From the NCBI GenBank assembly GCA_003478355.1, contig QUFC01000010.1:40503-104502 (forward strand): DNA of 64,000 bases, read 5' to 3'. Below are positions 9,001-16,277 of the stretch, in pieces. Below the pieces are notes generated by a model that worked only from the letters and a program-made list of their open reading frames with translations, had not been told where the DNA came from and did no database searches. Source of the stretch: Lachnospiraceae bacterium AM48-27BH (lineage in GTDB: Bacteria > Bacillota > Clostridia > Lachnospirales > Lachnospiraceae). Position 1 is the stretch's first letter. Every line of letters begins with the position of its first letter. The position numbers and the translations under genes are program-made.

Positions 9001-12000
9001 ATAACTGTCAGTGCTGCTACGATTGCAGTCGCTCCAGCGGCACCAGCAGTTGCCAGCGCTGTGAATCCGATAGCAAGTGCCGAAAGTCCTGTGCCAGCTG
9101 CAAGTAAACCCGCTCCGATTGTAAGAACCCCAACACCAATCAATGCAAACGCTCCCGATAATGCCAGAATAGTCGGAACCAATGGTGTAAGTACCGCGCC
9201 TGCTACGCCGATAATTGTGAATGCTCCGGCAATAGAAATAAGTCCTTTCGCAATCGCTTCCCACGATAACGCTCCCAAAATACTGAGTACCGGCGCAAGA
9301 ACAGCTAAGGCTCCGGACGCAACCAACAATGCTGCTGATCCACCAAGCGTACCTTTCATGAAATTGAGACTGATAGCCAACTCAGCTAAGGCCCCACCCA
9401 TGACGGTAAGACCTCTACCGATCTCTTCCCACTGCATACCTCCGAATTTACTCATACAGTTTGCAATGGTTTCAAGTGCGCCGCCGACGATAACGAGCCC
9501 AGTTCCAATACCGATCATGTTCTTCGGCATCAGATTAACAGCAATAGCTACCTCTGCAAGTGCGCCGCCCATAGCAGTTAAACCTCTGCCGATTTCATCC
9601 AACTGTAATTGACCAAAATCTTTTACAGCGGAAGCAAAGATTTTCATTGCAGCGCCAATAGCAATTAAGGCTACGCCAGTAGACATTACGTGTTTTGCAT
9701 TTCCAGCCAAATTCGTAAAGACAGCAAGTTCGGCAAGTAATCCACCGATTCCAGCTAATCCTTTTCCAATCTCGCTCCACTCCATCTGACCAAAGTCTTT
9801 GCAAGCGGATGCCAGAACTTTCATTGCCGCCGCCAGAATAACAATTCCAGTCGCAGTGCTAAGCATTTTTCCGTTAAATTTTGCAACTCTAAGGAATACA
9901 GCAATCTCAGCAAATAAGACTCCGACTCCTGTTAATCCACGTCCAAGTTCATCCCACTGTAATTTCGATAAATCCCTACATGCCGAAGCCAGGATTTTGA
10001 TAGCTGCTCCAAATATAATTAAGCTGGTAGCGCCTTTCATAACTTGTTTCTGACCGCTTGCCATGGCTTTAGATGAAGCAACAACAATAGTCGTAAGACC
10101 GGCAATTCCAACCAGACCTCTCGCAAGTTCACCCCAATCAAGGTCTGAAACTTTCTTCAAAGCTCCTGCCAGAATAGATACTGCAACTGACATAGCGATC
10201 ATCGCGGTACATGCTTTGGATACTTTTCCCGTATCACTGCTGATTTTGTTAAAAATCGCCATCGCTCCAAGTAGATTAGCAAAGAGAACTGTGATAGCCC
10301 CAAGAGAAACTGACAGTTTATCGCTATCGATCAAAGAAATAGCTACGATAGAACCAGCAAGCAAAGCGATTGCTGCTCCGATTTTAAGTAACGTTCCGGC
10401 TTTAAGATTTGTCTGATATGCCTCAAAGCATCCTCTAACGCCGTCAAGGATTCCAGTTACTCCTTCAAGAACGCCATTCAACCCCTCAAGAGGTTCTGTT
10501 ACACTCTTTAAGAATTTTGAAATTGATAAGGCAATTCCGCCAACAGCAATGCTATTAAGGACATCAAGAACTCCACTGAAATCAGCATCTCCGAGTTTCT
10601 CGGCGAGTGTTCCCATCATAGTCCCGACTGCATCGGCAATACCGCCAGCAATTACTTTCACAGCGGTCCACAATGCTTCCATAACTTTGAGAAATTTACA
10701 TTTTTCAAGTGCTTCGCCCATCATCTCGAAAGCAACGATGACTCCGCTCTTCATTTTTCCAGCACCATCACCAATCTGAGCCATGCGATCATGTACTCGT
10801 TCAAGGAATGAGTGGAATAATTCAAATCCAGGAAAATCAAACTTCTCCCCGGCAGTTTTTCCAAATTCTTTTACTTTTTCTCCGGCAGTTTTAACAAACG
10901 TAATAGCTATCTTTACGATATCAACAACCGTCGAAACTGCTTTGCCAAAGACATCTGTCTTCTTTACCGTTTCATCAAGCTTAACAAGATACTCACCGAA
11001 ACTTCCAGTAAGTGATAACACTCCGTTTCCAGCCGGTAAGAAAAGACCAATCAATTCGCCGACACCACCGGCAACAGCTTTGAAAGCTTGTCCGACGATA
11101 TCAAGCACTGCAAATACGCCTTTAAACGTATTCTTCAGATTCTTTGAACTTTCTTCCCCCATTTTGAATTTTGCTGTCAGATCACGGATACGCTCTGTGA
11201 TTTCGGCTAACTGTTTTCCAGTCATTGGCGGGAAGATTTCGTTGAATGCCTCCCGAACCGGCTTGGCAACGCTAACCAGTCCCTCGAAAACATTCTTTAC
11301 TGCTTCGATCATCATGGTACGACCGCCAAGGTCTTTCCAATCCTGAAGCATTTTATTTCTCGCATCGGCAGAAGCATTGATTACGGCACTGAACGTATCG
11401 CTCACCTCAGTAAGTAATTCTTTTGCCTCTTCAAAGTCGCCGACGATAATTTCCCAGCTTTGTGTCCATCCTGACTGGGCAGCCTCTTTCAACGTGTCGA
11501 ACAGCTGAGTAAAAGTCTTTACTTTTGTTGCTGCATCGTTCGCTGTTTTACCCATCTCCATAATGGATTTGATCTGATCATCGGTATATCCCATGGTCCG
11601 AAGCTGATCTTCGTTGAGATCACCTGTAAATTTTGCCAAGGTTTCAGTCAAGATGTCAGAGGTAAGCCATCCTTTACTAAGGGTCTCTCTGAATGAGCCC
11701 TCATCTTTGATCATTTCGTCAATGGCAATTCCATGAACTTTAGCCGTTTCTTTCAGCGCATCCTGGAATACCTGACCGCCCATACCAGCGTTTACCACTG
11801 AGTTCCAGTCCTGCAATTTTACTGTTCCTGCCGCTAATGCCTGTGAAAGCTGATACATAGCGGTACTTGCCTGCTGAGAGTTGGAACCTGATACGGCTGC
11901 AAGGTTCGCAATACCCTTGATAGCTGCTACAGATGTGTCAAGATCCACTCCAGCCGCGGTGAACGTACCAATGTTACGGGTCATTTCCGTAAAATTGTAA

Positions 12001-12461
12001 ATGGTCATATCTGCGTAATGGTTTAATTCATCTAACGCATTATTTACCTGGTCAAGAGTAGTTCCTTTTGAAGAGGTATTCGCAAGGATTGTCTGAACGG
12101 CATTGATCTGGGTCTCATACTCCTCGAAACCGGATTTAATCGGATCGATTGTAAAAGCAGAGACCAGATTTTTTCCAGCAGCAAGTGCAGAATTGGTAAT
12201 GTTCTGTAAAGCGGTAATCGCCATTACTTCCAACGCGGAAAATCGCACTCGTACAGTCTCAACTGCATTGCTAAGTGGTGACATATTTCCACTGCATTTA
12301 TTTGCGGCATCATTTACGGTTTCTAAGCCTTTTGCTGCCCCTTCGAGGTTAAGACTCTTCTTCAACTTATCGAGGCTTGATAAACTGGTCTGAATATTCT
12401 GCTCAAACTGCTTGTTATCAAACCGCATTTCGACGACACGTTCATCAACGGTTGTACTCAT
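6048..12461 (-). CDS. tape measure protein
   Basis: 2137 residues, the largest gene here; ATG 12461 behind GGAAGGAGG. It sets tail length and takes part in DNA ejection. Residues ~1-330 form the usual N-terminal tape-measure domain (KLKKSLNLEGAAKGLETV; AAGVDLDTSVAAIKGIANLA). The centre is hydrophobic, with about six units of ~58 residues carrying [W/L].E[LI].[RK]GL.G.G (about 9240-10190), then five units of ~62 residues around LVPFGEAM...G (7380-8150) and four or five of ~47 residues around MIKFIAGIK (6590-7100). At roughly 1.5 angstrom per residue the length implies a tail near 300 nm. Confidence 0.95.
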   Translation of the reverse strand: MSTTVDERVVEMRFDNKQFEQNIQTSLSSLDKLKKSLNLEGAAKGLETVNDAANKCSGNMSPLSNAVETVRVRFSALEVMAITALQNITNSALAAGKNLVSAFTIDPIKSGFEEYETQINAVQTILANTSSKGTTLDQVNNALDELNHYADMTIYNFTEMTRNIGTFTAAGVDLDTSVAAIKGIANLAAVSGSNSQQASTAMYQLSQALAAGTVKLQDWNSVVNAGMGGQVFQDALKETAKVHGIAIDEMIKDEGSFRETLSKGWLTSDILTETLAKFTGDLNEDQLRTMGYTDDQIKSIMEMGKTANDAATKVKTFTQLFDTLKEAAQSGWTQSWEIIVGDFEEAKELLTEVSDTFSAVINASADARNKMLQDWKDLGGRTMMIEAVKNVFEGLVSVAKPVREAFNEIFPPMTGKQLAEITERIRDLTAKFKMGEESSKNLKNTFKGVFAVLDIVGQAFKAVAGGVGELIGLFLPAGNGVLSLTGSFGEYLVKLDETVKKTDVFGKAVSTVVDIVKIAITFVKTAGEKVKEFGKTAGEKFDFPGFELFHSFLERVHDRMAQIGDGAGKMKSGVIVAFEMMGEALEKCKFLKVMEALWTAVKVIAGGIADAVGTMMGTLAEKLGDADFSGVLDVLNSIAVGGIALSISKFLKSVTEPLEGLNGVLEGVTGILDGVRGCFEAYQTNLKAGTLLKIGAAIALLAGSIVAISLIDSDKLSVSLGAITVLFANLLGAMAIFNKISSDTGKVSKACTAMIAMSVAVSILAGALKKVSDLDWGELARGLVGIAGLTTIVVASSKAMASGQKQVMKGATSLIIFGAAIKILASACRDLSKLQWDELGRGLTGVGVLFAEIAVFLRVAKFNGKMLSTATGIVILAAAMKVLASACKDFGQMEWSEIGKGLAGIGGLLAELAVFTNLAGNAKHVMSTGVALIAIGAAMKIFASAVKDFGQLQLDEIGRGLTAMGGALAEVAIAVNLMPKNMIGIGTGLVIVGGALETIANCMSKFGGMQWEEIGRGLTVMGGALAELAISLNFMKGTLGGSAALLVASGALAVLAPVLSILGALSWEAIAKGLISIAGAFTIIGVAGAVLTPLVPTILALSGAFALIGVGVLTIGAGLLAAGTGLSALAIGFTALATAGAAGATAIVAALTVIVTGIAGLIPAVLTKVGEGIIAICKVIAAGAPAIGEAVKAVVLTLIDVFVSCVPQLADGALQLVVGVLAALVTYTPQIVDLAFKFLIGILDGIASNLPSLIKAGVDVLVAFFAGIVDALRGIDTGALLKGIAGIGLLSAIMLALSATASLVPGAMVGILGMGAVVAEMALVLAAVGLLSKLPGLSWLIGEGGKLLQGIGTAIGQFVGGIVGGFMSGVSSQFPQIGADLSTFMNNVQPFLQGASQIQPSMMDGVKALAETVLILTAADILQGLTSWLTGGSSLSKFGEELVPFGEAMRDFSLAIGNMDGEIVANAATAGKALAEMAATIPNTGGLVSFFAGENDMTAFGKQLVPFGEAMRQFGDAITGLDANAVTEAAIAGKAMAEMATTIPNSGGVVGFFAGENDMGEFGKQLVPFGEAMKAFGDAVRGLEADAIVNSATAGKALVELADTVPNTGGVVAFFTGNNDVDTFGEKLVPFGEAMKAYSEAIMGMDSAAITNSATAGKALVELANTIPNTGGLVSWFTGDNDLGGFGDSLVQFGSGIKSYSDSISGIDTGIMSSVITQVNRLVEMAKGMAELDTSGMSGFSTALTQLGNNGIDSFINAFTDASGRVTSAATSMLTTFINAANAQKSNMTSTFTTMMQAVLTTLTNYQTQFNTAGSTLMTKFITGIKSQDGNTKTAITNIISGCVTAINNKQTQFNTAGANLMIKFIAGIKSKDYETRNAFVNILSSCLTAIANKYPEFQNAGMQCMIKFIAGIKEKAEEVKTAFTGNLNASVTAIRDYHDQFKQAGAYLVEGFADGISENTYRAEAKARAMARAAAEAAEDELDEHSPSRVGYHIGDFFGLGFVNAIGTYAVKAYNASADMAKSAKTGLGNAIAKVKDMIDNGVDTQPMIRPILDLSDIEEKSHRLNTLFSRSQALTVSTGIAASRERNLQNEDTNPNTGNSYKFVQNNYSPKALSRTEIYRQTKNQFSAMERMVET

Positions 12462-12835
12462 AGCTTAGTAACCTCCTTCCATGCCGCATCTGCAATTTTG
12501 TCAAAAATAGGCTGGATAGCAGGATTGATGTAGTCTCGCCCCTGTACCCAGCCGCCGTTTCTTGTTGCATGTCCGTACTGCAAAATAACTGCAATAGGGA
12601 CTCCATTTTGAATATTTGTGTTGTAAAAGCTGATCGACACAGAACTTTGCTTCTGCTCTATCTTGTAGTGCCACGAATTTGCCGTCCGTCCCGTATCAAC
12701 TGGTGTTGCAGACGCAAGGGCGGCTACGCCCTCTCGACCATACTTATCGAGGTCACCGAGACGAACCGATTCCTTTGCTCGCTCTAAGAATCGAGTCAGC
12801 TTAGAAAAATCACCCTTTTGTCTGAACGTGATCAT
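12458..12835 (-). CDS. HK97 gp10-like tail completion protein
   Basis: 125 residues, ATG 12835. The segment GREGVAALASATPVDTG...SWHYKI is the signature of the HK97 gp10-like family (neck or tail completion). Its stop overlaps the tape-measure start by four bases. Its place after the tail chaperones and a lysin, rather than among the head-tail connectors, is unusual. Confidence 0.75.
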   Translation of the reverse strand: MITFRQKGDFSKLTRFLERAKESVRLGDLDKYGREGVAALASATPVDTGRTANSWHYKIEQKQSSVSISFYNTNIQNGVPIAVILQYGHATRNGGWVQGRDYINPAIQPIFDKIADAAWKEVTKL

Positions 12836-12844
12836 GTGAATCTC

Positions 12845-13837
12845 CTACTTTGCTAAGTAAGCACTGGATGAGAAGCCCGTATACTGTATACCATCAAGTA
12901 CAAACTGGATGTACAGCCACTTAACTCCGTTTGCCATTGTGTAGTAGCCATAGCATTTAACCTTAGTACCAGCCGGGATTTTACAAAGAGCTTTCTTATT
13001 GGTTCCGGCATCATTACGGCAATAAAGAACTGCCGTTGTTTTATATTCACCAGCATAGGTTTTGTTAAACTGCTTGGCAGAACAGGTAGCCACCACTTTC
13101 TTTGAAACTGACTGGTTCTGATCCTGTTTGGTGTTGGACGGTGTTACCGCTGATCCATTCAGAATCTGATTAACCATGTTCTGAACTTCTGAGTAGCTGT
13201 ATCCGTACTCAGTAAGCAGTTTCTTACGGTTATCACCTCTCCCCCACAGTCCAACAATTACCTCATGAGCGATGGTTTTGATATCTTTGCCCTTGCTTAA
13301 TCCAGGAGCGGAAACAGCATTGTCGTCGTACTTTGGTGTGATGAAGCCGCGGATGAATTTTCCATTGATAGACAAGGTTCTCTTCTTAACCGCATTACCG
13401 TAGTTACCCTCTTCAACAACCATGTAACCGGATTCCTTATGCACCTCGATCACGGTACCAACATGATCTGGATTGCCTGTGTTGTCGCCGATTCCGTTAT
13501 CCTGCCAATCATACAAAACTCCATCCCCAGGACTCGGGACATAAGCATCATTCTCCTGCCAACATCCCATTTTCTTTGCTGCCTCGATAAGGTAATAACA
13601 GGAAATTTCCATGGGCATAATACTCTCATATCGGAGAGCTGCCGCTAATGCAGACCAGGTACAAGCACACCAAGCCCAGTCATAGCGCATACGAATCCCA
13701 CGAGGAAATTTGCCAGAACAGATCTTCTCGAAGAAGTCGTTATATAAATCAATAATGCTTTTGTGTGAGCCGTTAGATTCCTTCTTTCCATCCCAGGATT
13801 CGACAAGATTAACGACGGCCTGTCTTGATTTCGCCAT
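12845..13837 (-). CDS. endolysin: CHAP peptidase/amidase with Cpl-7-like and SH3b domains
   Basis: About 330 residues; ATG 13837 (MAKSRQ) behind AAAGGA is preferred over upstream codons. Residues 1-165 are a CHAP (NlpC/P60-fold) domain: Cys in WAWCACTW, His in NPDHVGTV and the PSPGDGVLYDW strand. Residues ~175-220 resemble a Cpl-7 cell-wall-binding repeat (KTIAHEVIVGLWGRGDNRK). The last ~75 residues are an SH3b-like repeat. It cuts peptidoglycan at lysis or entry. Its position inside the tail operon, between the chaperone and gp10-like genes, leaves open a tail-associated role. No holin was recognised beside it. Confidence 0.85.
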   Translation of the reverse strand: MAKSRQAVVNLVESWDGKKESNGSHKSIIDLYNDFFEKICSGKFPRGIRMRYDWAWCACTWSALAAALRYESIMPMEISCYYLIEAAKKMGCWQENDAYVPSPGDGVLYDWQDNGIGDNTGNPDHVGTVIEVHKESGYMVVEEGNYGNAVKKRTLSINGKFIRGFITPKYDDNAVSAPGLSKGKDIKTIAHEVIVGLWGRGDNRKKLLTEYGYSYSEVQNMVNQILNGSAVTPSNTKQDQNQSVSKKVVATCSAKQFNKTYAGEYKTTAVLYCRNDAGTNKKALCKIPAGTKVKCYGYYTMANGVKWLYIQFVLDGIQYTGFSSSAYLAK

Positions 13838-13845
13838 TTTTATCA

Positions 13846-14388
13846 CTATCCTTTCGAATTAAATTTTTTTCTGTTTGCGGCATTTACTTCCGCATGATGT
13901 CTGTACAAATCTCGTTTGCTCCTCTTCTTCGGAGGCTTATTTTCCGCATTGCAAATCCGGATAAGCATTAACAAACGATTCAAATGCCATTTCTGACACT
14001 CAAACGGAATGTGATACGCGGTCATCCAGTAATAGATAAGCTCACTGGTTATCTGCTGCCTGTTTATTGGACCGCCTTTTTCTTCCTTAACAGTTGAAGC
14101 TGTCATAGGCGCCTCAATATAGGCATTTACCGCATCAATGTGAGAATTGGTAACACATTGATAAACAAGCGGATCAACATTCTGTGTAAGGGTCATACAA
14201 CGTATATAATCAATGGTTTCTTCATAGGTCTTCTGCTCTTTAGATAGGAAGACTTTGCACCATTTACTTTCCCATTTTGAAAGTGAAACGAGCGAATGCT
14301 CCAAACGCAACTTCTGTTCCTTTACAGGGATAAATCGCTGATTCCGCTCATCCCACAGATCAGTTCTTGGTATCGTAAGTTCAAGCAT
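13846..14388 (-). CDS. second tail assembly chaperone-like protein
   Basis: 180 residues, ATG 14388 after AGAGGTGAG. It sits between the first chaperone-like gene and the tape measure, where siphophages encode the extended chaperone. Conserved-looking features are WDERNQRFI, HSLVSLSKWESKWCKVFL and a basic C-terminus (KKRSKRDLYRHHAEVNAANRKKF). It has its own ribosome site and follows the first chaperone with a 14-bp gap, so no frameshift product is required. Confidence 0.75.
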   Translation of the reverse strand: MLELTIPRTDLWDERNQRFIPVKEQKLRLEHSLVSLSKWESKWCKVFLSKEQKTYEETIDYIRCMTLTQNVDPLVYQCVTNSHIDAVNAYIEAPMTASTVKEEKGGPINRQQITSELIYYWMTAYHIPFECQKWHLNRLLMLIRICNAENKPPKKRSKRDLYRHHAEVNAANRKKFNSKG

Positions 14389-14402
14389 TCGATCTCACCT
14401 CT

Positions 14403-14821
14403 TTAGTTCATGGTGGCAACCACAGGAGCAATCTCCGGATTTTCCGAATGCTTCTTGATATCTACAACTTTCGGAATTACATGGTTTACGAATTCAGCGG
14501 CTTTGCTGTCATCTGTAGCCAGTTCCATAAACAGAAGATTGTAGAACTGAGTGCAGGCAAACTTTCTGGAAATCTCTTCGGACTTCTCGAAATATGTGCC
14601 GTCAGCACTCTTCTCTCCGTATGCCTTTAAGATAAATTCCTTAAAGAACTTGATAATGGTCGGCTGATCTTTTGCATCTACGATGCGCTGAAGCATCTCA
14701 GCAACTCCACCAGCTGTGCCCAATTCCATCTCCATAACCTCTGTTCGGTAAAGTTGAAGAGCTTTGTTTCAGTGCGTTCAACACCATTAAAATCTTTATA
14801 AGTCTTTGTTACTGCATACAT
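14403..14821 (-). CDS. tail assembly chaperone (frame interrupted by a missing base)
   Basis: The gene starts at ATG 14821 (MYAVTKTYKDFNGVE) behind AAAGGAG, but this frame leaves the expected sequence at about 14743; the rest of the protein (MEMELGTAGGVAEMLQ to ATMN) lies in another frame from 14735. One extra base would give ...NFTEAEVMEMELG. The joined product is about 139 residues. As the first gene after the major tail protein it fits the tape-measure chaperone. A single-base deletion or sequence error is likelier than programmed shifting, since no slippery heptamer is visible. Confidence 0.7.
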
Positions 14822-14847
14822 GATTTTGTTCTCCTTTCAAATAAAAA

Positions 14848-14877
14848 GGAGTCGCCAGCTTTCCTGAATACGACTCC
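14848..14877 (-). terminator. terminator after major tail protein
   Basis: GGAGTCG (14848-14854) pairs with CGACTCC (14871-14877), followed in the minus direction by TTTTTAT. It would lower transcription of the tail genes relative to the abundant tail-tube protein. Confidence 0.8.
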
Positions 14878-14905
14878 ATCTGTGGTTTGTGTATTATTTT
14901 TTTTA

Positions 14906-15610
14906 TTAACCTTCTGCGGTCATAATCTTAATTACTTCATCCGGAAGCGGAAGTCTCGGTTCAACACCATCGTCTGCTTCGGCAGAAGAAGGATCTTTAC
15001 CATACAGGATCTCTTCAAGAGCAGCCAGTTTCTTAGCATCGACCTTGGTAGAATCGAAGGTGAGAATAGAAGTAGGCTTCAGCTTCTTTCCATCGATTAA
15101 GGTTGCAATCTCGACTGGTGTGGTGCTGAACTCCCAGGATAAGGTAATAGCTTCCGGGCTGTCATTTACAGTGGAATAACCCTTCTCGGAAGGAGAAGCT
15201 AAGCAACCATAAACGAGATGAAGCTTATAGCCGTAATCGTTGGAATCAACATCGTTACCGAGAAGTGTCTTGTAAGATAAGCCGAACATTTTACGGTTCT
15301 GCTGTCCTGCAAACACTCCAGGGGCGATTTCTTTGGAACCGTCGCACTCTGCGAACTCATCCGGTGCCATATAAGCTTCGATTGTGCCGCCAAATTCCTC
15401 TGCGGACATAAGGTTCAGATACTTGATGTTGTCTGCATAAATTGCAGTAGGTTCTGCTCCAGACGGGCTCTCTGTTACGGTGCTAAGACCGTTCCATGCG
15501 GTACCAGAGTTATATACGCCACCGGTCTGAATCGGGTAAAGGACGCCCTGGCTGACACCGGTCTCATACAGGCGCTCGCCAGTCTTGTCCCAAACGAGTT
15601 TCTTTTTCAT
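14906..15610 (-). CDS. major tail (tube) protein
   Basis: 234 residues, ATG 15610 behind AAGGAGG. KLVWDKTGERLYETGVSQGVL at the N-terminus and the central GGTIEAYMAPDEFAECDG and KMFGLSYKTLLGND match phi13-type major tail proteins of Firmicutes phages. The acidic C-terminal tail is common. Followed by a strong terminator, as expected for a highly expressed structural gene. Confidence 0.9.
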   Translation of the reverse strand: MKKKLVWDKTGERLYETGVSQGVLYPIQTGGVYNSGTAWNGLSTVTESPSGAEPTAIYADNIKYLNLMSAEEFGGTIEAYMAPDEFAECDGSKEIAPGVFAGQQNRKMFGLSYKTLLGNDVDSNDYGYKLHLVYGCLASPSEKGYSTVNDSPEAITLSWEFSTTPVEIATLIDGKKLKPTSILTFDSTKVDAKKLAALEEILYGKDPSSAEADDGVEPRLPLPDEVIKIMTAEG

Positions 15611-15624
15611 AGAATTTGTCCTCC

Positions 15625-15948
15625 TTAAAAGAATATTTCAAAGACATCATGGTTTAAGTTGTCTTTCGGATAATGCCGATTGAATCGACTTGTCGGCATA
15701 GATGCTACTTTGCCAACGAGAGAACTATCCGGATCGCTGTCGATGACTGTTACTGAATACTTTCTCGCAGACAAATAAACCCCGTCATTCGCAAACGTAT
15801 TCTCGATATCGTCGAGAGCGTAAACGATGGCGGGGTATTTCATTTTTACCGATGACGGTGGTTGAAAATAAGCACGACACTCTGGTCCTTTGTTTGGACA
15901 CGAGAGGATGTCGCATAAAGCATTATGCAGTTTCAGTCGTCTGCTCAT
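15625..15948 (-). CDS. tail terminator-type connector protein
   Basis: About 107 residues from ATG 15948 (MSRRLKLH) behind GGAGGTG. Position immediately before the major tail protein and a short alpha-beta layout (YPAIVYALDDIENTFANDG) suit a tail-terminator or neck protein. It overlaps the preceding gene by 26 bases in another frame. Confidence 0.55.
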   Translation of the reverse strand: MSRRLKLHNALCDILSCPNKGPECRAYFQPPSSVKMKYPAIVYALDDIENTFANDGVYLSARKYSVTVIDSDPDSSLVGKVASMPTSRFNRHYPKDNLNHDVFEIFF

Positions 15949-16255
15949 TGTAAACACCTCCAACGGTTAATATTAAACGGGGATACTGAACTTCAACATT
16001 TGAAATTTTCCATTTAGCCCCCATATACTCGATAAATCTCATCGAATGAAAATTCGCATAAGCAAACGGATCGGCTACGATGCTGAACTCATTCGACACA
16101 TTGAGATTGTCATTAAGGTGGTCCGAACTCTGATACTGTCGAGTATTCCGAATAACATCTCCGTAGTAATTACGAACAGTAATCTTCTCTCCCCAGACAC
16201 CAGGTCGGATCTCATCTGTTACAGCATAGCCGATTACCCCGTAGAATTTACTCAT
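15923..16255 (-). CDS. head-tail connector-like protein
   Basis: 110 residues, ATG 16255 behind AAAGGAG. Beta-rich (FYGVIGYAVTDEIRPGVWGEKI; FMGAKWKISNVEVQ-like strands), lying between capsid and tail-terminator genes where connector proteins are encoded. Only the position and size support the role. Confidence 0.55.
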   Translation of the reverse strand: MSKFYGVIGYAVTDEIRPGVWGEKITVRNYYGDVIRNTRQYQSSDHLNDNLNVSNEFSIVADPFAYANFHSMRFIEYMGAKWKISNVEVQYPRLILTVGGVYNEQTTETA

Positions 16256-16277
16256 TTTGAATTTTCTCCTTTAAGAC

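Noticed and set aside
6590..10190. CRISPR array or satellite DNA in the repeat-rich tape-measure gene
   Set aside because: Repeats are coding, degenerate at DNA level and keep frame; periods of ~140-185 bp without spacer structure. No CRISPR array was seen anywhere.
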